64,000 bases of DNA from Streptococcus sp. 2342 (GCF_013276795.1 NZ_VMLR01000002.1:1-64000), one strand, 5' to 3'. Numbered from the stretch's first letter, positions 18,538 through 27,655 are shown. Notes: a model not told the origin generated them from the letters alone. Numbers and translations are program-made.

Positions 18538-20550
18538 CTATGCTAAAATTTCAGACACTATCTTTTCACGCCAACCATTTTCTATTCTGTGAAGATCCAT
18601 ATCTGAAAAATCATCTAAACTATCAAAAATTCTCTGCTCATTAATCTTCTTATCCAAAATATTTATAATTTCTGGAATCGTTAAAGCGAATATATTTAAC
18701 CCTTTTACACTACCTTTTGTTAATGTTCCATTCAACTGAATAAATGATGTAGCTCTAAAAATATTAACTACATTATCATCTACTTCATTAGCTACAAATA
18801 TTGTTTGCAACGGTTTATTAGTAGATAATGCTAAATTTACAGAATGACGTATAACTGGCTCTAACTCACCACGTTTTTGAGTTGATTTATCCATTAATGT
18901 CGCTTCAAGTAAAAGCATTTTATCGCTATATTCAATCTCAATATCCCCTTTATTACCTCCAGCATGTGATAGTGGTAGGTTATCAGCAGAAAATGTTAAC
19001 TGCATGGATTTTCTAAGTTGAAACCTCTTACCTGATATATAATACCATGCAATAGCCAATATATATTCGAAAATAGTAGGAACTAAAGCATTATCCGTAA
19101 CAAGCTCTTGAACCTTCTTATCATTTCTTTGAGAAATGAAACTCAAAATTTCAGATACTTTAGTGATATCAAATTCCTGTTCAACAAATTCCCTAAATTC
19201 TCTTTCCTGTTTGTCTGCTACAAATTGTTTGATATTTGCAATATCAGGAATGCCAAACTCTTCTGCAATCTGATTTTGTATTTCTAAGACTTGCCTATTA
19301 GATAACTCTAAAATATCTGATAGGCAAATATCTTGATAAAAAGAACTTTTTATATTATTTTCATATTCTTCATAACTTTCTTCACCAGATATATTAAAAT
19401 TATCATTTAGTAGAGAAAAAAGTTTAGGGAAAATCCAAGGCTGACCAAGCGATACAACTCCTTGATTAAAGCTGATTACTCCAGATAAAGAAAATATTCT
19501 TTTACACATATCACTGTATTCTTTAATCAAATCATTATGCTTAGACCATGCAAACGTATAATATATATCCAAATATTGACCTGATAGCAATGAATTATCA
19601 CTGTTTTTAGTTATAAATTCTTGAATAGAATCTTTATTTTTATATTTGAAAACAGCCTTACCGTCTCCAAAAGCTTTCTTAATAGCATCTTGTTTAGAAA
19701 GACTCATCATTTCTTCTAATGACTGTTCTGTCTTTTCTTCTATAAATTTTATAATTGAAAGAACAAAACTTTTATATTCTAAACTCTTATTACTATTCTT
19801 TCGATTTGGAAAAAGTTTTTTGAAGTTTGCATCCGAAAAATCTTCAATTTCAAACATTTTGTGGGCTTCAGACACTCTTTCAGGGATCAATATATGATTA
19901 GCAAATTCTTCATCTCTATACTGTTCAAAAGTTTTATTGTTATCATAAACAGATTGGTAATTATTGATAATCGCTTTGATTTTTTCTTCTGAAAAGTTTG
20001 GCTTAATGCTTTCTACTATCCATAGAAAATCTTTAACAGGAACTTTACTATATCTGTTCAAAAAAGCAAGAGCAAAACGGAAATTATAGAAGTATTTATC
20101 AGAGTTGCTATCATATATACGAAGCTTCAATAATTGCCTAAAATAAACAAGATTATCAATTGTTAAACCAAAAAGTTCTTCTAATTTATCAAAAGCTTGC
20201 TCTGTTTCAAAAATATAATTCAACCCAACTTGAGATAATTTTCTGTCATAGTTAATAAAACCAATTTTCACAAGAGCATTTGTTAGAGTTCTCCCTCTTT
20301 TGTCTAAACCAGTTATTTCATTTCTATTCAAATTCCCAAAAAGGTTAATTCCATCCTCTGTTTCAACTTTTGCAAAATCACTTAAAACTGATGAATAAAA
20401 ACTTGCTTGACTTTCATTGTTCCATTTCTGATTTGACTGATTATGCTTTTGAAGAGTTTTTAAAATCTGTTTGTAGATAGGGACAACTTCTTTAACACGA
20501 ATACTCGTATCACCCATATTAAAAATGCTTGTTGACTCTTTTAGCCTCAT
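18538..20550 (-). CDS. AlwI-family type II restriction endonuclease
   Basis: A 670-residue protein that I assign to the AlwI/MlyI/BstNBI-like family of type IIS endonucleases, from length, overall pattern and its partner methylase. A candidate PD-(D/E)XK-type active site is GDIEIEYSDKMLLLEATLMD near residues 535-554, with the Asp and the later Glu spaced as expected. It starts with an ATG overlapping the methylase stop (ATGA), so both genes form one operon, the methylase first. Base composition is clearly more AT-rich than the flanking core genes. The recognition site cannot be read from the sequence; family members cut near GGATC or GAGTC. Confidence 0.72.
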   Translation of the reverse strand: MRLKESTSIFNMGDTSIRVKEVVPIYKQILKTLQKHNQSNQKWNNESQASFYSSVLSDFAKVETEDGINLFGNLNRNEITGLDKRGRTLTNALVKIGFINYDRKLSQVGLNYIFETEQAFDKLEELFGLTIDNLVYFRQLLKLRIYDSNSDKYFYNFRFALAFLNRYSKVPVKDFLWIVESIKPNFSEEKIKAIINNYQSVYDNNKTFEQYRDEEFANHILIPERVSEAHKMFEIEDFSDANFKKLFPNRKNSNKSLEYKSFVLSIIKFIEEKTEQSLEEMMSLSKQDAIKKAFGDGKAVFKYKNKDSIQEFITKNSDNSLLSGQYLDIYYTFAWSKHNDLIKEYSDMCKRIFSLSGVISFNQGVVSLGQPWIFPKLFSLLNDNFNISGEESYEEYENNIKSSFYQDICLSDILELSNRQVLEIQNQIAEEFGIPDIANIKQFVADKQEREFREFVEQEFDITKVSEILSFISQRNDKKVQELVTDNALVPTIFEYILAIAWYYISGKRFQLRKSMQLTFSADNLPLSHAGGNKGDIEIEYSDKMLLLEATLMDKSTQKRGELEPVIRHSVNLALSTNKPLQTIFVANEVDDNVVNIFRATSFIQLNGTLTKGSVKGLNIFALTIPEIINILDKKINEQRIFDSLDDFSDMDLHRIENGWREKIVSEILA

Positions 20551-22697
20551 ATATCACCTTTCGAATTATAGTTTGTAATCAAGACTTCAACAGTATTACT
20601 CATTTTCGCCTTAGACTGATAATTACTATTATTGTAATGGTAATCTAATACATGTAAATTATACTTTGAAGCCCATTTCATCAATTCTTTATTTTCTTTA
20701 TTGTTATGAATGACAACATTAGAAAGAGCAAAATAAGCTCCCTTATCGTTTATGCTATCTAAATACTTAAACAAATCCAAATCATCCTTTAATGTCCACG
20801 CACCATTTTCATTGTAAGCGGCAGTAGTAATGCGATAAGGAGGATCTGCATATACAAAATCTCCTTTATTTACTTGATTCATAGTTTTACGAAAATCACA
20901 AGATTGGATAACAAAATTGTAATTTTGTAAACCTTGAATGAACGTAATTAGTTTAGATTTCATATTAGCGTTAAAATCACGCTTACCTACAGGAAGATTG
21001 TACTCTCCTTTATTATTAAATCTTATTTGATTGTTAAAACCAAATACAATTAATAGATAAAATAACACTTCCTTATCAAATTTATTATAATTTTTCTTAT
21101 TGTAGTCTTGACGAAGTTTTAGAAAAGCTTCTTTATTATACGCCCCCAGTCCTGTAGAGCTGTTTACACCGTAGTGAGCATAGCTATATTTCTGTGTGTT
21201 CGAAAGTTTATAAACTTCTATAGCTTTCTCTACTTTATCCAAAAATACCGTTACATCTTTTTGACTTCCCAAATATTTATAAAAATCAATTACTTCCTCA
21301 CTTATATCATTGACGATATACTTTTTCGTTTTTGATTTATTAATATTAGCAAGATTAACTGCCACCGTTGCTCCACCAGAGAATAAATCAATAAAATTAT
21401 TGTAGCTTTCAGGAAAAAGAGGTAATAACTGAGGAAGTAATTTATACTTTCCTCCAGTATAGTTAAGAGCGCTCTTAATTAACTTTTTTTCTTTTTTTTT
21501 CTCTGGAGAAATTATGCATAAATATAGCAATTCCTTGTGATTTTCAATTTTAGACTTACCAGTTGTGAAAGGTGAGAAATCAGTTTCAAATACTTGAACC
21601 TTACCTCGTTTTGATAAAATCTCAATTATTTCTTCGTTTGAAATCTTGGCATTTGAACGGGAATTACCTTTTTTATTCATATTGTTATAGCTAACCAATA
21701 TATACTTAGCATTAATGTTTAGAATTAAATCTTCAAAAGCTTGAGGAGCTTTACTTTTTGTATAATCCGAGCCTTTTTCTGAACGATTGACTGCTTTTTT
21801 CGCTACACCTTCTACATCTGGTTTTTTCCATTCAGCAATATTTTCTAAAACATGGTAGGCATTTTCATAGCCACGGGAATTATATGGAGTATCAATATAA
21901 ACAAGATCTGCATAAATTTCTTTAACTAATTTATTGGCATCTTTATTATAAATTTCATTCTGATTGTTTTCATTATACTCAGGGACTCTTAAATATATTT
22001 CCTTACAATAATCCATTTTTTTCCTATAAGCGTCATAATGACCTACAGTATTAGCCACTTTATCCATAGCATACAATAGACTGGTTAGTAACATGAAATA
22101 TTCTCTCTGGTTACCAGATTTATATTTTTCAATTTCTTCACGAATTGAGTCAATCTTTCCAGCATTTTCTTCAGAAAAATATGCACCACCAAAATTCTTA
22201 GAAACATAACCCTTTTTAGGAGGTAAATTATTTAATTCATCAATTATATGAGAAACTTTATGAATGTCTACATTCTCATTCGAAAACCAAGTTTGAAAAG
22301 AAACGAAATTGCTATAGAGTATATCATTCACTATAACTTTTTTATTCTGTTTTCTAAATAAGTCTGCAACAACACCTGTCCCACCAAATATATCCGCTAC
22401 ACTATCGATACTTCCAATATTTTCTGACACTGTCTTTAATATGAAATCAAGCATCCTTTGTTTACTTCCAAGATAACGTCGATTTCCAATTTTTAATAAC
22501 TCTCTATTTGAAACATGGTATTTTACAGGAGTTTCTTCCGAAATTACTCTCATAATCTCTTGTTCATTTTCTTCTTCCCATTCATAAGCAGAACGATTAT
22601 TTTTTCGAGGTTGGGAAATTATTCCTTTTTGCATCCAATTATTCAATGTCTGTCTTGTTATACCATATTTATCGGCAATTTCTTGTGTTTTCAGCAT
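20547..22697 (-). CDS. Fused double D12-class adenine DNA methyltransferase with HTH
   Basis: A 716-residue protein with three parts. Residues 1-50 are a MerR-like HTH (MLKTQEIADKYGITRQTLNN). Residues about 70-400 form one Dam/D12-class N6-adenine methylase with NRRYLGSKQRM (motif X), ADIFGGTGVV (motif I, 101-110) and a variant motif IV DTPY (269-272). Residues about 405-716 form a second with LNYTGGKYKLL, DLFSGGATV (437-445) and ADPPY (617-621). Two methylases in one chain are what an asymmetric type IIS site needs, one per strand, as in M.FokI. The HTH may bind its own promoter. The gene protects host DNA from the endonuclease encoded next. Confidence 0.9.
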   Translation of the reverse strand: MLKTQEIADKYGITRQTLNNWMQKGIISQPRKNNRSAYEWEEENEQEIMRVISEETPVKYHVSNRELLKIGNRRYLGSKQRMLDFILKTVSENIGSIDSVADIFGGTGVVADLFRKQNKKVIVNDILYSNFVSFQTWFSNENVDIHKVSHIIDELNNLPPKKGYVSKNFGGAYFSEENAGKIDSIREEIEKYKSGNQREYFMLLTSLLYAMDKVANTVGHYDAYRKKMDYCKEIYLRVPEYNENNQNEIYNKDANKLVKEIYADLVYIDTPYNSRGYENAYHVLENIAEWKKPDVEGVAKKAVNRSEKGSDYTKSKAPQAFEDLILNINAKYILVSYNNMNKKGNSRSNAKISNEEIIEILSKRGKVQVFETDFSPFTTGKSKIENHKELLYLCIISPEKKKEKKLIKSALNYTGGKYKLLPQLLPLFPESYNNFIDLFSGGATVAVNLANINKSKTKKYIVNDISEEVIDFYKYLGSQKDVTVFLDKVEKAIEVYKLSNTQKYSYAHYGVNSSTGLGAYNKEAFLKLRQDYNKKNYNKFDKEVLFYLLIVFGFNNQIRFNNKGEYNLPVGKRDFNANMKSKLITFIQGLQNYNFVIQSCDFRKTMNQVNKGDFVYADPPYRITTAAYNENGAWTLKDDLDLFKYLDSINDKGAYFALSNVVIHNNKENKELMKWASKYNLHVLDYHYNNSNYQSKAKMSNTVEVLITNYNSKGDI

Positions 22698-22726
22698 CTA
22701 GGCATCCATCTCCTTTTACAGTAATG

Positions 22727-22755
22727 AGTATACCATATTTGAGAGGATTATCCAA
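22727..22755 (-). promoter_or_regulatory. Promoter of the restriction-modification operon
   Basis: On the minus strand TTGGAT (22750-22755) and TATACT (22727-22732) are spaced by 17 bases, and a good SD (AAAGGAGAT) precedes the methylase ATG. The short leader would suit control by the methylase HTH. Confidence 0.7.
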
Positions 22756-22792
22756 CCAATAGTCTTCGTGAAATTCGGTAAAATAAAGAAAA

Positions 22793-22817
22793 AGAGACTA
22801 GTACAAAACTAATCTCT
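22793..22817 (-). terminator. Terminator of the DUF1934 gene
   Basis: AGAGATTAGT and ACTAGTCTCT pair with one mismatch on the minus strand and are followed by TTTTTCTTT. The remainder of 22698-22927 shows only the restriction promoter. Confidence 0.6.
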
Positions 22818-22927
22818 ATGTACATAACAATATAACTGCTGTATGAAATTTGGATATTATCCCTAATCTACCACACTAGGGAGCCAATCCAAGAAGATAG
22901 CTAGCTAAATTTGAAAAAGACATGAGC

Positions 22928-23305
22928 CTAGCCCCAAGTAATTTCCAATTGATAGCTGGCAAAGGGTTGTCCCTCTTGATTTTGTAGTTGATAATCTAAA
23001 TGAATCTTTTGCCCATCAACTTCATAATGGCTCGTTTGGATGATAAACTCCTGCATGCCCATAGGTGTGGGAATATAGGCTAAACTATCACTATCCTTTA
23101 AAAAGCGCATAATGGTCTTGGGATTGGAAAATCGGCTCATCACAAGTTCTTGACCATGAAATTTAATAACCACTTTTTCCTTTTCCCCATTATAGAAAAG
23201 CAGGTAGCTATAATCTCCTTTTTCATGCACTTCCACGTCATAAAGCTGGTCAATCACTTCCAACTGCTCATCAAACTGAATCGTATTTCGCATCCTAATC
23301 TTCAC
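22928..23305 (-). CDS. DUF1934 beta-barrel protein
   Basis: A 125-residue cytoplasmic protein of the DUF1934 (YwiB-like) family, a lipocalin-like beta-barrel of unknown function. Visible features are the alternating beta pattern, IQFDEQLEVIDQLYDVEV, and the central YIPTPMGMQEFIIQT strand region near residues 75-90. It is divergent from the HD-domain gene. The family call rests on overall pattern and length. Confidence 0.7.
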   Translation of the reverse strand: MKIRMRNTIQFDEQLEVIDQLYDVEVHEKGDYSYLLFYNGEKEKVVIKFHGQELVMSRFSNPKTIMRFLKDSDSLAYIPTPMGMQEFIIQTSHYEVDGQKIHLDYQLQNQEGQPFASYQLEITWG

Positions 23306-23376
23306 ATCAAGTCCTCTTTCTTGTCTCTTGTCCTACTATTTTACCAAAAACTCTAGCTTTTTGCTATAATGGTCAT

Positions 23377-24681
23377 ATGAACGAAAAAGTATTCCGTGAC
23401 CCAGTTCACAACTACATCCATGTCGATAATCAAATCATCTATGACTTGATTAATACAAAAGAATTTCAGCGTTTGCGCCGGATCAAGCAACTGGGAACTT
23501 CCAGTTATACCTTCCACGGTGGGGAGCACAGCCGCTTCTCCCACTGTCTAGGGGTCTATGAAATTGCACGACGCATCACAGAGATTTTTGAAGAAAAATA
23601 TCCAGAAGAATGGAATCCTGCCGAGTCCCTCTTGACCATGACCGCTGCTCTCCTACACGACCTTGGGCATGGTGCCTACTCCCATACTTTTGAACATCTC
23701 TTTGATACAGACCATGAAGCCATTACTCAGGAGATTATCCAAAGTCCTGAGACGGAAATTCATCAAGTCCTGCTACAAGTGGCACCTGATTTCCCAGAAA
23801 AGGTTGCCAGTGTCATTGACCATACCTATCCTAACAAGCAGGTCGTGCAACTCATTTCCAGTCAAATTGATGCAGACCGCATGGACTATCTCTTGCGTGA
23901 CTCCTATTTTACGGGAGCATCTTATGGGGAATTTGACCTGACTCGCATCCTCCGAGTCATTCGTCCTGTCGCAAATGGTATCGCCTTTCAGCGCAATGGC
24001 ATGCATGCTATCGAAGACTACGTCCTCAGTCGTTACCAGATGTACATGCAGGTTTATTTCCACCCAGCAACACGCGCTATGGAAGTTCTCCTGCAGAATC
24101 TCCTCAAACGCGCCAAGGAACTCTATCCTGAGGACAAGGACTTCTTTGCACGAACTTCTCCACACCTCCTGCCATTCTTTGAAAAAAATGTGACCTTGTC
24201 TGACTATCTAGCTCTGGATGATGGTGTGATGAATACCTACTTCCAACTCTGGATGACCAGTCCTGACAAGATTCTCGCAGATTTGTCGCAACGCTTTGTC
24301 AACCGCAAGGTCTTTAAATCCATTACCTTTTCACAAGAAGATCAAGACCAACTCGCTAGCATGAGAAAATTGGTTGAGGATATCGGCTTTGATCCCGACT
24401 ACTACACTGCTATTCATAAGAACTTTGACCTCCCTTATGATATCTATCGTCCCGAATCTGAAAATCCACGGACACAGATTGAGATTTTACAAAAGAATGG
24501 AGAACTAGCCGAACTCTCTAGCCTGTCTCCTATTGTCCAATCCCTTGCTGGTAGCCGTCACGGAGATAATCGTTTTTATTTCCCGAAAGAAATGTTGGAC
24601 CAAAACAGTATCTTCGCAAGCATTACCCAACAATTTCTACACTTGATTGAGAACGATCATTTTAACTCAAATAAAAACTAG
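23377..24681 (+). CDS. HD-domain phosphohydrolase (dNTPase-like)
   Basis: A 434-residue metal-dependent hydrolase of the HD superfamily, related to dGTPase/SAMHD1-like enzymes. It starts MNEKVFRDPVHNYIHVDNQI. The metal ligands are visible as HSRFSHCLGVYEIARRI (first His, near residue 52), LLHDLGHGAYSHTFEH (HD, near residue 90) and QIDADRMDYLLRDSYFTG (final Asp, near residue 169). It likely removes phosphates from nucleotides, but the substrate is unproven. It is followed after 12 bases by a Cof-type phosphatase gene. Confidence 0.88.
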   Translation: MNEKVFRDPVHNYIHVDNQIIYDLINTKEFQRLRRIKQLGTSSYTFHGGEHSRFSHCLGVYEIARRITEIFEEKYPEEWNPAESLLTMTAALLHDLGHGAYSHTFEHLFDTDHEAITQEIIQSPETEIHQVLLQVAPDFPEKVASVIDHTYPNKQVVQLISSQIDADRMDYLLRDSYFTGASYGEFDLTRILRVIRPVANGIAFQRNGMHAIEDYVLSRYQMYMQVYFHPATRAMEVLLQNLLKRAKELYPEDKDFFARTSPHLLPFFEKNVTLSDYLALDDGVMNTYFQLWMTSPDKILADLSQRFVNRKVFKSITFSQEDQDQLASMRKLVEDIGFDPDYYTAIHKNFDLPYDIYRPESENPRTQIEILQKNGELAELSSLSPIVQSLAGSRHGDNRFYFPKEMLDQNSIFASITQQFLHLIENDHFNSNKN

Positions 24682-24693
24682 AAGAGGAAATTT

Positions 24694-25500
24694 ATGAGTA
24701 TTAAACTAATCGCCGTCGATATTGACGGAACCCTAGTCAATAGCCAAAAGGAAATTACTCCTGAAGTCTTTTCTGCCATCCAAGATGCCAAAGAATCTGG
24801 TGTCAAAGTCGTCATTGCAACTGGCCGCCCTATCGCAGGTGTTGCCAAACTTCTGGACGACTTACAGTTGAGAGACGAGGGTGACTATGTTGTGACCTTC
24901 AATGGTGCCCTTGTCCAAGAAACTGCTACAGGGCATGAGATTATCAGCGAATCCTTGACTTATGAGGATTATCTTGATATGGAATTTCTCAGTCGTAAGC
25001 TCGGTGTCCACATGCACGCTATTACCAAGGACGGCATCTACACAGCCAATCGCAATATCGGAAAATACACAGTGCACGAATCAACCCTCGTCAGCATGCC
25101 AATTTTCTACCGTACACCTGAAGAAATGGCTGACAAAGAAATTGTCAAGTGTATGTTCATAGATGAGCCAGAAATCCTCGATGCTGCGATTGAAAAAATC
25201 CCAGCCGAATTTTACGAACGCTACTCTATCAACAAATCTGCTCCTTTCTACCTCGAACTCCTTAAAAAGAATGTTGACAAGGGTTCAGCCATTACTCACT
25301 TAGCTGAAAAACTCGGATTGACCAAAGATGAAACTATGGCGATCGGGGACGAAGAAAATGACCGTGCCATGCTGGAAGTCGTTGGCAACCCCGTTGTCAT
25401 GGAAAATGGAAATCCAGAAATCAAAAAAATCGCCAAATACATCACTAAATCTAATGATGAATCTGGCGTTGCCCATGCCATCCGTACATGGGTACTGTAA
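24694..25500 (+). CDS. Cof-type HAD phosphatase
   Basis: A 268-residue haloacid dehalogenase-like hydrolase of the Cof/IIB subfamily, acting on sugar phosphates or similar small phosphates. Motif I is LIAVDIDGTLVNS (nucleophile Asp near residue 8), motif II VVIATGRP near 47, and motif III/IV the Lys of NVDKGSAI followed by MAIGDEENDRAML near 215. SD GAGGAAAT precedes the start. It is probably co-transcribed with the HD gene and ends at a bidirectional terminator. Confidence 0.9.
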   Translation: MSIKLIAVDIDGTLVNSQKEITPEVFSAIQDAKESGVKVVIATGRPIAGVAKLLDDLQLRDEGDYVVTFNGALVQETATGHEIISESLTYEDYLDMEFLSRKLGVHMHAITKDGIYTANRNIGKYTVHESTLVSMPIFYRTPEEMADKEIVKCMFIDEPEILDAAIEKIPAEFYERYSINKSAPFYLELLKKNVDKGSAITHLAEKLGLTKDETMAIGDEENDRAMLEVVGNPVVMENGNPEIKKIAKYITKSNDESGVAHAIRTWVL

Positions 25501-25516
25501 AAGGGAAAAATATACG

Positions 25517-25541
25517 AAAACCGCTCAGCTGAGCGGTTTTT
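25517..25541. terminator. Bidirectional terminator
   Basis: AAAACCGCTCAGCTGAGCGGTTTTT is a self-complementary hairpin with A and T flanks. It separates the plus-strand phosphatase gene from the minus-strand tRNA-Arg. Confidence 0.85.
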
Positions 25542-25555
25542 AGTATCTAATTACA

Positions 25556-25627
25556 TGCCCCCTGCCGGAATCGAACCAGCAACTACTCCTTAGGAGGGAG
25601 TTGTTATATCCATTGAACTAAGGGAGC
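25556..25627 (-). tRNA. tRNA-Arg (anticodon CCT)
   Basis: Read on the minus strand, a 72-base tRNA with acceptor arms GCTCCCT and AGGGGGC, discriminator A, anticodon stem ACTCC/GGAGT around loop CTCCTAA (anticodon CCT, reading AGG), and T-loop GGTTCGATTCC. CCA is not encoded. Confidence 0.95.
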
Positions 25628-25632
25628 TAGAT

Positions 25633-25662
25633 AAAAACTCTGCTAAATGAGCAGAGTTTTTT
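25633..25662. terminator. Terminator between rplS and tRNA-Arg
   Basis: AAAAACTCTGC and GCAGAGTTTTT pair across TAAATGA. It lies right after the rplS stop on the minus strand. Confidence 0.85.
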
Positions 25663-25669
25663 AGTCGAA

Positions 25670-26017
25670 TTAACGACGGATTTCTTTGATACGAGCTGCC
25701 TTACCTTGAAGAGCACGCAAGTAGTACAATTTCGCACGACGTACTTTACCGTAACGAACAACTTCGATCTTTTCAACACGTGGAGTGTGGATTGGGAAGA
25801 TACGCTCAACACCTACACCGTTAGAGATTTTACGAACTGTGTAGTTTTCAGAAATGCCAGCACCTTTACGTGCGATAACAACACCTTCAAAAATCTGGAT
25901 ACGTTCACGGTTACCTTCGACAACTTTCGCGTGTACACGAACAGTGTCACCAGGACGGAATGATGGGATATCAGTACGAAGTTGACCTTCAGTCAAGCTT
26001 TGGATTAATGGATTCAT
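25670..26017 (-). CDS. rplS: 50S ribosomal protein L19
   Basis: Large-subunit ribosomal protein at the 30S-50S interface. The 115 residues begin [20 protein letters not shown] and carry the L19 signatures [38 protein letters not shown] and [20 protein letters not shown]. It is monocistronic, with a structured leader upstream and a terminator after it. Confidence 0.97.
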
Positions 26018-26019
26018 TT

Positions 26020-26110
26020 TATTCTCCTATCTTTGTCAATCTTGAGGAATCTTCCTCAGCGGATAAACTGTATTTTTGTGCGTCCATTACACACAAGATA
26101 CAGTTTACCA
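26020..26110 (-). promoter_or_regulatory. Structured 5' leader of rplS
   Basis: On the minus strand a long hairpin (AAACTGTATCTTGTGTG with GCACAAAAATACAGTTT) is followed by a short perfect one (TGAGGAA/TTCCTCA) and then the SD ATAGGAG. This could be an L19 autoregulatory leader; no RNA family match could be tested. Confidence 0.5.
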
Positions 26111-26135
26111 AATTTCCACAAAAAAGTAAAGAAAT

Positions 26136-26465
26136 TTATAGCAGAATTCCTAAAAAAATCGCAACTAAACCACCTAGGTAAGTCAAAGTCAGGTAAGAAT
26201 AAAAAACCTTCTTATCACTTAGCAACCTTTGGAGTTCGTCATTCAAGGTCGAAAAAGTTGTCAAACCTCCGCAAAATCCTGTTGCTAGAATAGCATAGAC
26301 TTCCTTAGACTCCACATGATTGTAGAATAATCCAATCAAAAAACACCCTAAAAGATTTGCTATAAGCGTTCCAAGTGGCAATTTAGAAGATTGATTATAG
26401 CGGGAAAAGAAATAGCGCACTAAAGCTCCGCAACCACAAGCAATTGCAAGATAGACCATTACCAT
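26136..26465 (-). CDS. crcB: CrcB/Fluc fluoride channel subunit
   Basis: Small membrane protein of the Fluc family that exports fluoride as a dual-topology dimer. The 109 residues from MVMVYLAIACGCGALVRYF have four hydrophobic helices and the signatures LPLGTLIANLLGCFLIGL (conserved Asn) and ATGFCGGLTTFSTL near residue 66. The start at 26465 is chosen because GGAGG lies five bases upstream; 26459 is possible. It overlaps the upstream crcB paralogue. The paired genes probably make a heterodimer. Confidence 0.92.
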   Translation of the reverse strand: MVMVYLAIACGCGALVRYFFSRYNQSSKLPLGTLIANLLGCFLIGLFYNHVESKEVYAILATGFCGGLTTFSTLNDELQRLLSDKKVFYSYLTLTYLGGLVAIFLGILL

Positions 26466-26833
26466 TTCTTCCTCCCCAGACAATAGGCTAAGAGCAGGCC
26501 ACCACCAATGCTTAAAATGAGATACAAGACTAAGCTAACATAGCGCCCTGTATCAAGCAGTTTTACAACATCAAGCATGAGACTGGAAAAGGTTGTTAGA
26601 CCTCCGCAAAAACCTGTACCTAGTGCTAAAACCAAGCCCTTACTGGTTCCTTTATAGACCAGATAGCCCTTGACAAGATAAACCAAGCAGAAAATACCTA
26701 GATAGTTAACAAGAAGGGTTCCCCAAGGAAAATCTGGACTGGCTGGTAACCAAGTGGAAACTAGATAGCGGACAAGTCCGCCCAACATAGCAGCTAGAAA
26801 AATCCCTAGCGGATAAAATTGTTCTTTTTTCAT
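26459..26833 (-). CDS. crcB: CrcB/Fluc fluoride channel subunit (paralogue)
   Basis: A second Fluc subunit of 124 residues with four predicted helices. Signatures are GGLVRYLVSTWL, PWGTLLVNYLGIFCLVYLV and GTGFCGGLTTFSSLMLDV near residue 75. Its stop overlaps the start of the next crcB and its start overlaps the stop of the chorismate mutase gene, so the three are one transcription unit. Adjacent unequal copies are the usual arrangement for heterodimeric fluoride channels in Firmicutes. Confidence 0.92.
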   Translation of the reverse strand: MKKEQFYPLGIFLAAMLGGLVRYLVSTWLPASPDFPWGTLLVNYLGIFCLVYLVKGYLVYKGTSKGLVLALGTGFCGGLTTFSSLMLDVVKLLDTGRYVSLVLYLILSIGGGLLLAYCLGRKKW

Positions 26834-27096
26834 TTGATATTTTTATCCTGATAATCACGCGAACGTTTGAGTATGTCCGAAAAAGTCGCGACAATAGTCT
26901 CCTGATAGCGCTTGTCCTCTACACGACTTCTAACCTTTTCAAAAATAACCGCTTCTCTCTTAGTATCTAAAATCGGTTTACCTGAAGCTTTCTTATAGGC
27001 AACTACACCCTCAACCAAATGCATTCGTTCTTCTAAGAGCTTGACGATTTGGTCGTCGATTTGATCAATTTCTTGACGAATACTATCTAAATCCAT
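26830..27096 (-). CDS. Chorismate mutase, AroQ class
   Basis: Converts chorismate to prephenate on the way to phenylalanine and tyrosine. It is a free-standing 88-residue all-helical protein: LDSIRQEIDQIDDQIVKLLE (N-terminal helix with the conserved Arg), RMHLVEGVVAYKKASGKPI and TKREAVIFEKVRSRVEDK. It ends in an overlap with crcB. The length is typical of a monofunctional AroQ. Confidence 0.88.
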   Translation of the reverse strand: MDLDSIRQEIDQIDDQIVKLLEERMHLVEGVVAYKKASGKPILDTKREAVIFEKVRSRVEDKRYQETIVATFSDILKRSRDYQDKNIK

Positions 27097-27211
27097 ACAG
27101 TCTCCTCCTTTATTTGAATTATTGTATCAAAAAGCCACTAAATAGGCTAGTAAAATCCCAAGTCACGATAAGAAAAATGCACTGATTGATTGCATCAGCG
27201 CACGTTTATGC

Positions 27212-27655
27212 TTATCCTACTTTAGCAGCCAATTCTTCTGCGAATTGTTCTAAGCGTTCAATATCTTCCTCCTCGGCAGAAAGATCAACTTTAACACACT
27301 CTGAACCTTTTTCTGCTCCTGTTGACACAAAGACACGATCAAAGTCATCAACAGCCTTACAGAATTCATCGTAGAAGGTGTCACCTGAACCAACCACTCC
27401 GTAGATTTTACCATTCAAATTGAGATCAGCTAGGTCTTCGTAGAAGTCCATCATCTCATCTGGCAATTCTCCATCACCATAAGTATAGGTCGCAACGATA
27501 GCGATGTCTGCTTCCAAGAAGTCTGAAGCGTCAACAGTTGTACATTCATCAACATCGACATCCAAGCCCAAGTCACGTAATTTGTCTGCTACAATATCTG
27601 CAATTTCTTCGGTATTACCGGTCATACTGGCAAATACAATTTTTGCTAATGCCAT
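27212..27655 (-). CDS. Flavodoxin
   Basis: Short-chain flavodoxin of 147 residues, an FMN electron carrier. The phosphate loop is IVFASMTGNTEEIADIVAD near residues 6-24. The flavin-flanking loops are ATYTYGDGELPDEMMDFYED near 56-75 and VVGSGDTFYDEFCKAVDDF near 90. The protein is acidic, as usual. It is monocistronic with its own SD. Partners are unknown; streptococci lack many classical flavodoxin users. Confidence 0.93.
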   Translation of the reverse strand: MALAKIVFASMTGNTEEIADIVADKLRDLGLDVDVDECTTVDASDFLEADIAIVATYTYGDGELPDEMMDFYEDLADLNLNGKIYGVVGSGDTFYDEFCKAVDDFDRVFVSTGAEKGSECVKVDLSAEEEDIERLEQFAEELAAKVG

